DNA from: Epiperipatus broadwayi
Taxonomy: Eukaryota > Onychophora > Udeonychophora > Euonychophora > Peripatidae
NCBI GenBank assembly: GCA_028023455.1
Contig: JAQFVV010006646.1
Location: 275,001 to 339,000, forward strand
Direction: 5' to 3'
DNA length: 64,000 nucleotides
The notes below the pieces were generated by a model, which was not told where the DNA came from, searched no databases, and saw nothing but the letters and a program-made list of their open reading frames with translations. Each line of letters opens with the position of its first letter. The first letter of the stretch is position 1. Below, piece by piece: positions 38,716-63,763 of the stretch. A program made the position numbers and the translations under genes.

Positions 38716-41690
38716 TGTCATCATCATCATCAACCATTATAAATCTACTGCACGATGAAGGTCTCTCCAAGTTCAATTCAACTTTTCCTATCTTTAGCTT
38801 CTCTTCTCCACATCACCCCTACACACTTTCTTATTTCATCTATCCATCTTACATGTGGTCTCATTCTGGGTCTTATACAATCTCTTGGAATTTAGTTTAA
38901 AATTTCAAATGTCCATCTATTATCATCTCTTCTAGCAATATGTCCATCTCAACTCCACTTCAGTCTTTTAATTTTTTCAGTGAGTTCAGTAACACCTGTT
39001 TGCTCTCTTAACCATACATTGCGTTTTCGATCTCTTCTTGTTACTCCCAACATGCATCTGCCCATACTTCTTTGAGTGGTCTAAAGTCTCTGTATTGCTC
39101 TTTTATTAAGTGTCCAAGTCTCAGATCCATAAGTAAGAACTGGCAAAAAAACATTTATTAAAAACCTTTCTTTTCAAACACATAGGCATATTTCCTTTTA
39201 GTATCAAGTTATTTCTACCAAAAGCAATCCAACCAAGTTTAATTCTATGATTAATTTCATCCATTATATTTCCATCTGTATTAATAATCTGACCAATATA
39301 TTTGTAACTGTTAACTTATTCTAATTCATCATAATCAATCTTTATTTTCATATTTTGAGAAAATCTATTAAACATTACATTAGGCTTTTTAACATTTATC
39401 TTTCGCCGTACTATCTTACTTTCATCTGATAACTCCTGTAACATTTCCTGTAACACCAAAGCATTATTTTCAAAAACAACTACATCATCTGCAAAATCTA
39501 AATGACTTAAATAACCTCCATTTATTTTCACTCCTTTAACTTCCCATTTTAACCCACAAAATACTTCTTGCAGAGCTGCTGTAAACAGTTTTGGAGATAT
39601 AGAGTCACACTGTCTTACACACTTTTCAATGTTGATTTTCCTACTATCATTATGTAATCTAATTGCTGCTGTTGCCTTTTTTTAAATATTCTTTAAAATA
39701 TGATAATATCCTGGATCAACACCTTGATGATCCAATGCTTTAATCACTGAAGAAATGTTTATAGAATCAAATGCCTTTTCATAATCTACAAATCCTAAGC
39801 ATAATGGCAACTCATATTCATTTGTCCTTTCTATAACTTCTCTCAATATCTGGATATGATCTACTGTAATAAAACCACTTTTAAAACCAGCTTGTTCTCT
39901 TGGTTGGTGGAAATCCACTTTTTTCTGTAGACGAGTTATAATTATCTTAGTAAAAATTTTGTATAACACTGATAAAAGACTGATAGGTCTGTAATTTCTA
40001 ATATCTTCTTTATCACCTTTTTTAAATATTAATATTGTAACTGCATTTTTTCAATCATCTGGACAATCTTTATCATATTGACATTTGGCATATAACTTTT
40101 CTAAAAAAATTATGTTTCTTCACCTGCTTCTTTTAATATATCAATTATAATTCCATCATTACCTAGAGCCTTCTATTTCTTTATAAATTTAATTGCATGT
40201 CTCACTTACTCATTCAAAATTCTGGGCAATTCGGAAGATGTAATAGGTATAGGAGGTACTTGTTTTTTAGTACTATATACACATTGATAGAAGTCTTCTA
40301 CACATTTCATGATGTCATATCTCTTTTTAGTAATAATGCCATTTTTTTTCTTATTGCAGATATAAATTTCCTACCAATACCAAAATGTTGTTTTACACTC
40401 TTTAGTCTTTCATTCTCTTCTACAACTTTCCTGGCTAGTTCACAATTATACTTTCTTATATCATTTTCAACTCTTTTCTACATCATTTTACTAAATTAGA
40501 GATATTCAATCTTTTTAATGCATCATTGTTGTATATCCTTATATTCCTCCTTTTCTTCATAAATTCTCTAGTCTCAGTAGATATATTATTGGTCAATTGC
40601 TGCTTTTTTTTACCAGCTATCTTTGTTGCAGTTTTTAAAAGTGTATCAGTTATTTTTCTGTTAATGTCATTCAAATCTGAATCATGTTCAAAATCTACTA
40701 ATACTTGAAACCGATTTGTAAGTTCTAATTTAAATTCATTAGAATGTTTCTGAAGATTAGGAATATCAACTGCAAATATTGTTTTTCTTAATAATTTTTC
40801 TCTCTCTACTTTTGCATTAACATGTATCTTACATCTTACTAATCGATGATCACTTCCTGTGTTAAATTTATTAAGAACATTACAATCTTGAAATATATAT
40901 TTTCTGTTAGTCGAAATATAATCCAATTCTGCTGTACCTTCATTTGGATGATTCCATGTCCATTTCCTTTTAACATTTTACTCAAAAAAAAAAAGAATTC
41001 AAAATATAAAGTTTTTCTTTTTCTGCAAACTCCACAAGTCTATGGCCTCTCTCATTTCTATTACCATAACCAAAATTACCTACAGCATTTTCATCTTTCA
41101 TTTGTTTATCAATTCACACATTAAAGTCTCCCATAACAAATATTTTAAAATGTTGTTTACTCTAATCAAAAGCCTTTTGTACATCCATATAAAAATCTTC
41201 TACTACTTTATCACTATGAGAACTTGTTGGGGCATAAACCTGAATTATCTGCATTTGGTATTTGCTATTAGATTGAATAATTAATTTTGCCACTCTGTAC
41301 GATACACCATCAGTCTTTACAATGGTATTCTTCAATTTTTTTATTTCTAATGAATCCCACTCCAATTGTATTTCAATATTTGTGCCTTTATAATAAAGTA
41401 TATGTCCACTTTTTAAAACAATTGTTTCTTAATCTTTTCTTCTAACTTCACAAAGTCCAATAATGTTCCCATTTAATATAAGACAGATCTTCTTTTAACT
41501 CTTGCAATCTTCCTTCACTTGAAAGTGATCTGCAGTTATAAGTATCAAAATAAAAAGATATCATCAACTGGCAGCCTTAGTCCCCAATCAGGGAATTCTT
41601 AGCACCATCTGCCTTTGACCACCAACTGCTGCTTTGGTTGGTGACTTTACAGCCTCCTGGGAATAAGGGCCATGATTTATTTTTGTCTTT
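38716..41690 (-). mobile_element. RTE-clade (BovB-like) non-LTR retrotransposon, decayed
   Basis: A single-ORF LINE read on the minus strand. Order from 41,690: a 5' leader, then an endonuclease start ('YNCRSLSSEGRL' near 41,515). Next come 'IQVYAPTSSHSD' near 41,215 and 'IDYI..'-type 'DYISTNRKYI' with 'GSDHRLVR' near 40,850. The RT includes 'REQAGFKSG' and 'GFVDYEKAFDSI' (39,770-39,900), then 'HLDFADDVVVF' near 39,490. The C-terminal region with 'LPVLTYGSETWTL' and 'WDGHIARRDDNRWT' runs down to about 38,900. It ends in GAT repeats near 38,716-38,734, as RTE elements often end in short tandem repeats. Frame breaks are scattered. Nearly full-length, but inactive as written. Confidence 0.85.
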
Positions 41691-41699
41691 CATAATTAT

Positions 41700-42320
41700 A
41701 TATATTGGAAAAAAATATTCTTAAACCCAGATGTAAAAGGCTAATAAACTAACCATGCTGGCTAATGCATGTGGGCGAGCAGCCCATCCAAGTTCATATA
41801 CTATATGAATAATAGCATAGTAATAACAGCTGCAATGACAACAACATATTGAGTGGACAATAGGAATTTGCTCTGCTTAGTTTCTTTAGAGCCTCCAAGA
41901 GGAATCAAAAGATATGATCGTTTTTTTTTATACAAAGAAACCCCATGTACCTATTTCGAAATTTATTTTAATGTATTATCTCATACTATGAAACATGCAA
42001 TGCAAGTTCCTAACTGTAATTGCCTTTGTTGTATTGTTGTTATTGCATCTTGTTCACTAAATAATGGTTTTTTGAAATGAACTCAAAACTCATTAGCTGT
42101 TACCAATCAATACTGATGAATATTAAATCAGCCCTGTATTTAAAAATGCAATGCAAAGAAGCTATTATACAGTTTGATCCAATAATGTATAGCCTCTTTA
42201 TTAACAATTAGTGAATTATGTTTTTTTAACATCAAACAGCTATATTTAAATATATATTATTGTATAACTACTGTAAATACTTGTGGCTACTAAGCAGAGT
42301 TTTACAAATAAATTGAATTG
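41700..42320 (+). other. No clear gene; ends with a family 2-like LINE tail
   Basis: The right end, 'acaaataaattgaattgaattt' (about 42,305-42,326), resembles the 3' ends of the minus-strand family 2 LINEs, which end GAATTGAATT before ATT repeats. Here it is on the plus strand and lacks the microsatellite. An open frame at 41,853-42,080 has no family I recognise. It could be an old family 2 3' UTR. Confidence 0.35.
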
Positions 42321-42390
42321 AATTTAATTACTATGATAGAGGTTTACATACTAAAGTATTTACAATTAAACATAGATATCAGATTCATTT

Positions 42391-42399
42391 CAATCAAGA

Positions 42400-42439
<40 letters not shown>

Positions 42440-42500
42440 TCTTGATTGATATATATATTCCGATATATGTATACATATATATATATATATATATATATAT
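42391..42500. repeat. Palindromic TA hairpin and adjacent (TA)n tract
   Basis: 'caatcaagaatc' at 42,391-42,402 is mirrored exactly by 'gattcttgattg' at 42,437-42,448 around a TA tract, giving a 58 bp perfect palindrome. A second TA tract at 42,475-42,500 ends at 'tgtaac'. Confidence 0.85.
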
Positions 42501-45500
42501 TGTAACAGTAATAAAAATAGACGAATTACAAATTATTGATTATTAACATATACTTATATAATCTGTCATTTGAAACAGTAAAAAAAATTACTGTAATGAT
42601 GAAAAAAGGCAGCTATCTTGTAACTGATTAATATATAGATGAGTTATAAAATGATAGTTGCTATAATTCAATAACTAAACACTAAACAGTATATATGATA
42701 TGCTCCAGCGGTTCATCACTTATAACCAAGTAAATTAAATTTGAAATGAATTCACTGTGTTAGCTAAAATACAATTTATAACTAAATAAGGATGACGCTA
42801 ACATATAAATAAGAACATATGCATATCATGCTCTATCTGGGTGTCTATTTCTAATTAATTAAATATAACATTATAGCCCGATTGCAACTATCCTAAACAT
42901 TAATTCTGTTACACTAATAATGAAATAAATAAATTATCTCATTTTTTAATACTTAAAATAACAATAATGAAAATTAAAACTATTATCATTAAAGATTTAA
43001 AATATTTAGATATTGGGAAGGTCATTTGAACAATAAAACATACTGGTCATTGTCATCAAATAAAATAATATTAAATTTAGTAACTGAATAAAATTATCCA
43101 CTGTGAGATTCTTGTAGTGCCTTATGCTTAACTCCAATAACATGTTCTTTTAATCAAGAATCCTTCTTATTCTTCTTTCCAACCATATAAGACCAAACAT
43201 GGTCATACACACACACTGGTGCTATTCATGACAACTTATAGAACATATTACACAAAGTTAATAAGTTGGAAAAGAGATGGGATCACTTTTTATTCAGTTT
43301 ATCTAAGTATATGTGTTTTCCCACGAGCTCCACTAGATTGTTTTAAATCTAGATAAATATCTGTGTAGAGTGTACTGAGTTCAAACTCATTTGGTACATT
43401 TTTATCACACATGACTTGGATGACTAATGAAAAAAAATGACACTCTTATATCTTACTCATGTCAATAAAATCATAAGATCCCCATATCACCAAAATTTAT
43501 ATAGATCAAAGACTCTTATAGACATTGCTAGCTCATTTTATGTATATTGATGAACAGACAAGTATAATCCTATTAATGGCTTCTAAACAAGCATTGTGAA
43601 GACCATTATTGATATTGATGCCCATTTAACTAGATTATTTATCACAATGTAAAGGTAATGATGATGATGATAATAATGATAATGATGATGATGATATCAT
43701 AATAATAATGATAACAATAGTGATGATGATACCAGCCATAGCTTATTAATAAACTCACAACAATAAATTTATCTTTATAAACTCATAAGCACTTTTTAAA
43801 ATCATCCTTTGTCACAATGGGATTTAAATATTACATTCACTAGCATTTATATAAGTTTATAGTTATTTACTAAAATACTTTTATAGTTAAAATTAGGATT
43901 TAATAATACTAGTGATGATGACTGATCATCACAAATCTCTTCACGTGATATTCAACTTTCTATAGACCCCTATTTAGTAAATATATTAATTATGTTAAAC
44001 ATTAGATTTAATGATTATAATTTATTAATGATGATGGCACTCATAACTCAATGTACAGTCCCATATTTAAATGGTGTTTTAACCAATAATATATACATTT
44101 TTGATGAGGATGATCAAAACTCATGGACACAACATAATTTTAGCTTTCTATTGCTGAACTATAATTATTAAAATTTGGTTATTATCAAGCTTAACCCTTA
44201 AATAGCTAAATGTAAATCAACATTCTAATGTACTTAACATTTTGCGAGTGCTTTCTTAATATTTACGAATGCTGATGATTCTTAATATCTGCGAGTGATG
44301 ATGATGATGATCATTTAAAACAATAAAATTAAGATAAGAAAAATACAACAATATTTTTAATAAGAACTCGGAAACCAATTAGATATATAATTATATTTTA
44401 TTAATACTATTCTTCTTTCCTTCTTTAAAATCAAATTTACTAATTAGATAAATGGCTTTTTATTACATTAATTCAAGAACAAAATTTAATATACAAGTTT
44501 GTCATTTTGGATATTTTAAAATAAGCAGGCTTAAAATGACATTTTAAAAAAAATATTTCATAGATTGCTTACTTAAGACTTTCCTAACTTATTATATCAT
44601 AAAAATAAATTTCATATGTAACTTGTGTGTTTTATTTCAATTTCATTCAAATGTGAATCCCTGCTTGATAATTTACCATATTTAAACTAATCACGCATAA
44701 CATATTCTTTTGACGTGATTGTATAAGCAGTTACACATGCACACACACCCTGTGATATGTCAACATATATTTTTAAAATGTGTTCCTTTATATTAGAGAT
44801 TAATACATAAATCACATATAAAAAAAAAATTCTTGCAACTTTGAGCAAAATAAAATAAAATACATTATATCAATTTTAATATGCAACAAGATAAAATAAA
44901 AAAAAACATTATAAATGCATATATTTATAGGTTGCTCATTATCATAACAACTGAAGAACAATTAAAAAAACATTTCAATATTACAATATAATAAAAAAAA
45001 TGAACATTTAAGTTTAAAGATTTAAACTGTATTTGTGTTATGTTATGTGATATTGAGAATAACTATCGATAAACAAGCCCTTAATGTTTCTGTATCAAAA
45101 GAAAAAAATAATGCTTTGACCAATAAATTAAGGTTTACTTTTAATAAGCAAGAATAAAAGATCTGTTAATGAAAGTTCATAGTTACCCGATTATTTTCAC
45201 TTCTTATAAATGTCCTGAGTTTGAATTTTCTGACTGCTTGTCTTTGCTCCATTTAAAAAAGAAAAGTTCTTGTTGATACCTTCTAATAAACATGAATTAA
45301 TTGACTTGCTGTTTCCACAATTTTAAAATTATTTATTGCTGATTTTTGATAACGCTGAATTTGTTGACTGGCTTGCTTCTAATTTTTTCAAAATCCATCA
45401 TTGTAGACACTTTAGATGACTGAGGAAAACTAACAAAAATTTGATTCACAGCTTCAAACCTGGCTATATATGGCTTTTATTCATCTTTCCTTTCTTCTTG

Positions 45501-46559
45501 GCTTTTGTCAAAGATGATAATGAGATGACATCCTTGTGGCTGGTTTTAAATTTGTCCATTCTTTTGGTTACTATGGACCGGTATATGAGTCCTTAGTAGA
45601 TCAGTGATTTAACACATTCTGTATTAATCAGGAAGCAGAAACAATGGTTTTAGCAATGCAAATTCATTGTATTATACACAGCAAAATATATTAATATCAT
45701 TTTATAGAATTGTCAATCACTTCTTCCAAGAAATTCAATTTTGTTCCATTTTTTTTTCTTAATATTGCTGGGAATTACTTATATATATGCACATCTTCGT
45801 CTATATTGACTTTAAAACAAGAATCATTTTTTTCTCATTCAATTTTTTAAAGAGTGAAAAAAAATCAATCCCTCACTCTTTTTTTCATATCATTTAAAAA
45901 AAAACTGATAGCTACATCTCCTTTTCCCAACATTAAAAGAAAAAAACTGACTGTTACATCTTTTCCCTTCATAACATTGAAAAACTGACCACTAAATATT
46001 GTTTCATTCATTTATATTGTGAATCTTGATCAAAGAAAAGGACCACCTGCAAATCTCTTATCTCAAGACAAAAAATCAAAGCTTCACAAGTTTGACGGTC
46101 TGTCAAGATTAATAAAAACTTAGGATTAATTGTTACTTTTATTCCAGCCAAGCATCACTTCCCTCTCTAAATATCTACAATCCAGATAATACAAAAACAA
46201 CAAAGCCTGCAATTTTAGTCATTAAAAGATTTGTGTTTAAATGTTTTATATTTAAAACATTCATACTCACACATGTACATTTTCACATCCTAATCTATTA
46301 ATCTTTATCGCTTTATTTTACACTTTCTTTCTGATCTACCTTATTTAATAAAAATATAGTTAAATTATTTCACCACATTATTTAATAAATTATAATAAAT
46401 CACTATATTAAATATTATTTCTCACTACCTTTTTATCTTTATAACTGCTTATTTATTAACCATTTTAAACTATATAATAATAAATACACATGTAAATTTA
46501 TATATTTAAAAAAAAAATTTTTTTAATTAAATAATATATCGGTGTGTTTGAAATGAGTC
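42501..46559. other. No gene recognised; short GAT/AAT microsatellite
   Basis: A gene-free AT-rich stretch. A mixed GAT/AAT repeat lies at about 43,660-43,730 and a short GAT run near 44,300-44,320. No long open frames on either strand. Confidence 0.55.
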
Positions 46560-55170
<8,611 letters not shown>

Positions 55171-55467
55171 GGGGAAAACACTAGATGACATCCTTCAACA
55201 TTTCAAAACAAGCTAATGCAGATAAAAAATAGGGACAAATTGATCACACACCCAGACATATATGCAGCCACTTGGTCCCAGATCAAGCAAAGATCAAGAC
55301 TATGATGAAGCTTCAGATGGCAGGAATTATGAACAAAGACTATGTATTTGATTGTAACTACACAAATCAACTCATGTACAATCTGTAAATCTATTTCATC
55401 AGTGTATTTTTTCTGGTGATACCATATGTAATCTACTTATCGTGCAATAAAGTATATGGTTGAAATA

Positions 55468-55468
<1 letters not shown>
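55171..55468 (+). pseudogene. LINE family 1 3'-terminal fragment
   Basis: Only the last 45 or so codons of ORF2 and the 3' UTR remain. 'DIYAATWSQIKQRSRL' aligns with the copy D C-terminus ('DIFAATWSHLKQRSSL') and ends in TGA near 55,302. The 3' UTR ends 'gcaataaagtatatgg', 'ttgaaat', then AAT repeats. The 5' truncation point lies directly at the preceding array. Confidence 0.85.
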
Positions 55469-55523
<55 letters not shown>

Positions 55524-55609
55524 TTAAAAAAATAAAAAATAAAAAATAATAATAATAATAATAATAATAAGAAGAAGAAGAACAACAACAACAACAATAA
55601 TAAAGATAA
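55469..55609 (+). repeat. (AAT)n array 4 of the lattice, with AAG and AAC segments
   Basis: AAT runs interrupted by A-rich variants, then (AAG)n and (AAC)n near 55,570-55,595. Tail of the preceding family 1 fragment; its right edge is the truncated 5' end of copy E. Confidence 0.93.
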
Positions 55610-56521
55610 GCAAACAGAAAGCATAATAATAAATAAAATGACCACAGAAATCATGGATAAAATAACTCACTACTACCCATTACAGGAAAGCAACACCAAT
55701 AGAAAACAGAAAAAAAATACAAAAAAACAAGAAAAAGTAAGAAAATTAAAATGAACGAGGAAGAAGATAACCAGATTAATTTAGCAGAAAAAACCACAGC
55801 AGAGAAAATCAACACAGAACTAACCACAGCAGAAGAAAAAAAATGCCATATTATAGCACACGTATCCAAACACAAACAGAATCACCACAGAAAAAAACAC
55901 AAACAAAAAAGGAAGAATAAATGAAAGACCAAATTAAAAATTCTTTCACAATATAAATTCAATTCAATGAAGATTAAGATAGGGGCAATAACTGTTCAAG
56001 GATTAAATTCGAAAAAAATACAAGAAATCAATTCCTGGATACAACAACTCAAACCTACTATATTAGGACTTGTAGAAACAAAAATTTATAACGTATCACA
56101 GAGAAATCCAGCACAACTTATGAGTAAAATGGGAATCTGTGCAGGCTCTAGAGACACACTAAAACCCTCAAGTGGCACCAGAATATGGATTATCCAAAAA
56201 AGTATCTTCACAATATTTATAATATTATACATTGACACAAATCTATTAATAACCATGTTCAATAATAAAAATATCTCAATAAATATTATATTTGTATACA
56301 TATCACCAGTGCCAACTGTAATTAACAGAATAATAATAACAATTAACTAAATCTTCTCAAACAATTCCTACCAAACTATTATTATGGGAGATTTCAACAT
56401 GAGTTATAAAAATTATTACAAAATGAATACATCAGTTAACAATTCCACTCATGAGTGCAGAATGTTTTCTACAACCTAACTCTATATTGTTTATAACAAT
56501 AGACATGGAACTTTAATAGAT

Positions 56522-57363
56522 GTTAATACTGACAAAACTCACTATACATATTGCCACACACAGCAACTAGTGTAATCAATGGATGCCAGAAGGCTTGTGC
56601 ATAAATCCCCATCTATCCATCTATTGCCTACTCATCCAATATCCCCAGATTAGTTTCTGACCTGTAGCCTTCATCAGTGAGGAGTTTTGGAACTGAGAGC
56701 ACTGCACCTAGATCTTAGGATCTAATGCAACGCTCCAGCAGCTACCTTTAGCTCCACTTAACTATAAAACTATGAGTCTTAAACTGAAAACACCTTAATG
56801 TTTTCAATCCAAGCCCATTAGCTTATATAGTCATATGGATTTGAACTCAGTTCAGCACCCATACATTTGGTGTCTTTGGTTCATTAATAACCATAGCCAC
56901 CACTATTGTATTAGTCAGGATTATTTTTAAACCAACGAACATCACATGACCACCACTTCTTATGCTTGTGTATAACTATTGTTAAAACAGGCAAAACTCA
57001 CTATACATATTGCCACTTACATCAAACTAGAATAATCAATGGATGCCAGAAGGTTTTTGCATAAAATCCCCATCTAGTGACTTAAGTGGAGATAAAAATT
57101 TGCCACTGGAGGGTTGCATTAGACTCTAATATCTAGGTGCAGTGCTGTCAGATCCAAGACTCCTCACTGACCAAAGCCACAAGCCATAAATTAGTCTGGG
57201 AATATTTGATGAATAGGGACTAGATGGGAATTTTATGCACAAGCCTTCTGGTATCCATTGATTACTCTAGCTTGCTGTGTGTGGCAATAAGTATAGTGAG
57301 TTTTGCCTGTTTTAACAACAGTTATACACAAGCATGACAAGTGGTGGTCATATGATGTTTATT
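56522..57363. mobile_element. Foldback-type element with three related arms, inserted in copy E
   Basis: The insert interrupts the endonuclease between sequences that are contiguous in copies A, B and D. It is bordered by a 13 bp direct repeat with one mismatch ('aactttaatagat' 56,509-56,521; 'aactttattagat' 57,364-57,376). Arms of about 150 bp at 56,938-57,085 and 57,205-57,359 are inverted copies of each other. A third copy of the arm core ('actcactatacatattgcca') lies near 56,537, and the segment after it is the inverse of the central loop. No protein is encoded. It is a foldback or MITE-like non-autonomous DNA element by structure only. Confidence 0.75.
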
Positions 57364-58893
57364 AACTTTATTAGATCTAATGTTTTATTCCTCAATGCTG
57401 CAATTCTATAGAACTTACAATTTCCCCAACACCTTTTTCAGACCATGCAGCACAGATATTAATGCTAAATATAAACACACACCAAAGCATAATAATTAAT
57501 TTGCAGAAAACTATCAGGATCCTACTACAAGATAACACTATAGATTCACTCTCCTTAAAGATTTAAATAATGATAAATAAAATAAATCAGCTAGAATTAG
57601 ACCCAATATCCAGATTCATAGCTTACACCAACTTGCTTTCATTTAATATAAACCACAGCACACAAAAATCAATCCTTCCCTCCAGACTAATCACATTAGC
57701 AGATGAAATACATAAAAAAAATCCATGTGTCTAAACCAGTTCAACATAATCAAACAAACATAATAAAACTGACCCAGCTCTATATACAAACTTGCAAAAA
57801 AATTATAACAGTATCTATGCATAAAAAAGAAAAAAATCCCCTAGTGCAGCCGCACCCATGAATGCACAATTACATCAGGTGGGCTTTGGGATATCCAGCC
57901 ACAAATAAAGTTCTTAAGGTGCTGGAAGTGGAAAATAAGATTACAGCAGAATTGGATTTAAAATAATTGCACCTACATATAGCCATTTCCAACAAAGCTA
58001 AGTAAGCATGCAAACTTCACACCCACAGAAGATTATTTTGGAATAACTGAAAATGAGATGCCATTTAAAATCGAGGATTTTAAAGTAATGTTAGCATCAA
58101 TCCCTGACACATTTCTCACAGGCCCTCCAGGCGCTCCACAGTTCATACTTGCACATTTTAGCCAAATTACAAATATATACCTGTGTCAACTAGAAAATCA
58201 AATATCACATAAAATATATGGCATACAGGGATTATACAAGATACCAATGGTACCATTCATGAAAAAAATAACATATTACCAAGATCATCAAGTTTAGACC
58301 TATCTCAATGAAGCCTTTAGACATTAATCTGCTAGAATAGTAATAAAGGTTAAAACTGAGCCATTCATACTTACAAAAATATCACAACATCAATATGTAA
58401 GAAAGGCTCATCCACAGGTCAGGCAACACTAGTCTTTAAAACTATAGTTAACTCAGTAAATAAGAAGTAGTAATATGCTCCATTTGAAGTATCACTAGAT
58501 TTTGAAAGTGCTTTCAACTCAGTACCAATAAAAATTTTACTAAACCAACTAAAGGAAACACAAATACTACAATCAATATTATACACAATAGCCAATCTAC
58601 TTTTAAACAGACATGTACAAGTCACACTTAATGGAAGAACATCATCATCATTCTATCCTACTCAATCAATACCACAAGGTTCAACAATGAGTACACTACT
58701 GTTCACATTATACATAAATCCTTTATTAGAAGAAATTGAAAAAATAGAGGGAGTGTTAATACCAAATACCAAAAAATACATTCCTTGTATAGCTTATATG
58801 GATGATATTACAATATTCTTAACATCAAAAAAGCAACTACAAGAACTACAAAACATCATAGACGATTGTACAAAAAAAAATCAAACTTAAAAA

Positions 58894-59085
58894 CAATATT
58901 AATAAGTCAGTTGCTTGGACAAGATTTACAGGGAAAATAAACAAACAAATTTATCAAAGAAAGCCCAGACATTGTCTAGGTTTTCCATTCAATATTAATA
59001 AGTCAGTTGCTTGGACAATATTTACGGGGAAAATAAACAAACAAATTTATCAAGGAAAGCCCAGACATTGTCTAGGTTTTCCATT
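58894..59085 (+). repeat. 2 x 96 bp tandem duplication inside LINE copy E RT
   Basis: Bases 58,894-58,989 recur at 58,990-59,085 with a few differences ('aagattt'/'aatattt', 'caaaga'/'caagga'). The unit is 32 codons long and includes 'RKPRHCLGFPF'. The differences between units show that the duplication is not fresh, or that the two units come from different templates. Confidence 0.9.
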
Positions 59086-60368
59086 TTATCTGGAATGAAT
59101 CAAATGAGAACAGAAATATAAAACAAACTTAAAGTGGATGCAGAAACTATCACAGAATCATTATCCAGATCATATCTATCAATATACACAAATGTATCAC
59201 TATTCAATCAACTCATAAAATCAAGAATATATTACTTCTTATCAATAATCAGTTTAACAAAACCATTTATAGCCTCAATTAACTCATTTTGTAACAAACT
59301 ACTATGGAAGAGGAAAACAGTTACCATTTCAATACAGCAACCTAACTAACCAACAAAATGGAATGAACTGGGACTTCACTCACTATCAGTGTTTCAGGCA
59401 CGAAATTAAAAGATTTTCAGATATTGAACCAATATTGGAAATCACACTCACAGATCGCCCACCACCTATAAACAATTATATCTTTACATTGCTTGAAAGC
59501 ATTGAGGACATCAAAAACAAAGTAACAATGAAAAGTCCTATAAAATATACGTACTGGCATATACATGAATTCTTAACACAAAAACATCCTGTGAATAACC
59601 AAATATCTGTACTGGGAATTGATAACAGCTAATTACTTAAAAAATTTAGGAAATGGTACCTGGAACCAAAATTTTACGATTTTATAATTAAATTAAATTT
59701 ATAATCATTAGCTACAAGTCACTTTATAAGATACAGAAGATTCTACATAAATATAAAACCCTTGTCCATGCTGTGTCACGGGAATGAGGAAACTCATGAC
59801 TTTTTCATATAAAACTGTTCAAGACTTGAAAAAGTGAAACAGATGATGGTTGGTGGATATAGGAAAAAATGGAACCACAAAAGATGAGATACTATAAACA
59901 TTCAAAAATAATGAAATACCAACCATAATGGCAGCCACATTCAGGTTATATGCATTCTGGTGTACCATATGCACTATTAGATTAGGGAACAACACAAGAA
60001 GGCACCCTAACACCTATAAAAACAAATTGCAAAAAATTAGGCAAAGAGACAGCATTATCACATCACCTGAGATCTTTGCAGAACATGGTCTCTTTTTAAA
60101 ATACAGGTTGCTTTGTAATAAAAGATATAATAGAAAAAGGCAAAAGCAAACAAAATTTAATGTTGCAAAAATGATACAAGCAAGAAGCAACAGGATGGAA
60201 CATGAAGAGTTAAATATGTGGAACAAGTCATACAGGGAAATATGAAATACAAGAAGACTAATCAAACATACAAACTGTAATGTCATAACTATGTAAACCT
60301 ATGTATAACACTATGTATAAACAACAACCAATGTAACCACTTGTTTTAAATAAAGTTACCTTTGAAAC

Positions 60369-60464
60369 ATCATCATCATCATCATCATAATAATAGGGGA
60401 TGATGATGATGATAATGATATTAATAAGAACAACAACAACAACAAGAATAATAATAATAATATT
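60369..60464 (+). repeat. Array 5 of the lattice: (ATC)n, (GAT)n, (AAC)n, (AAT)n
   Basis: Tail of copy E. It begins as ATC repeats, passes through GAT and AAC repeats, and ends as AAT immediately before the truncated start of copy F. Confidence 0.9.

Positions 60465-63763
<3,299 letters not shown>

Larger units (their letters stand above)
55610..60368 (+). pseudogene. LINE family 1 copy E, end of ORF1 plus complete-length ORF2, decayed
   Basis: Starts within the Lys-rich ORF1 tail, aligned with copy A 2,335 onward. ORF2 begins at the ATG at 55,967 ('MKIKIGAITVQGLN', 'GLVETKIY', 'GDFNMSY' near 56,390). The endonuclease is split by the 842 bp insert at 56,522-57,363 and resumes with 'SDHAAQ' near 57,440. 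The RT has 'SIPQGSTMSTLLF' and catalytic 'AYMDDITIFL' (about 58,790-58,820). A 96 bp in-frame tandem duplication follows (58,894-59,085). The C-terminus at 59,760-60,120 keeps the 'MLCH' knuckle region and 'AFWCTIC'. It ends 'aataaagttacc', 'tttgaaac', then ATC/AAT repeats. Many stops. Confidence 0.85.

Noticed and set aside
41853-42080. Plus-strand frame of 75 codons
   Set aside because: No recognisable domain. It lies in what may be an old LINE 3' UTR and no other evidence supports a gene.
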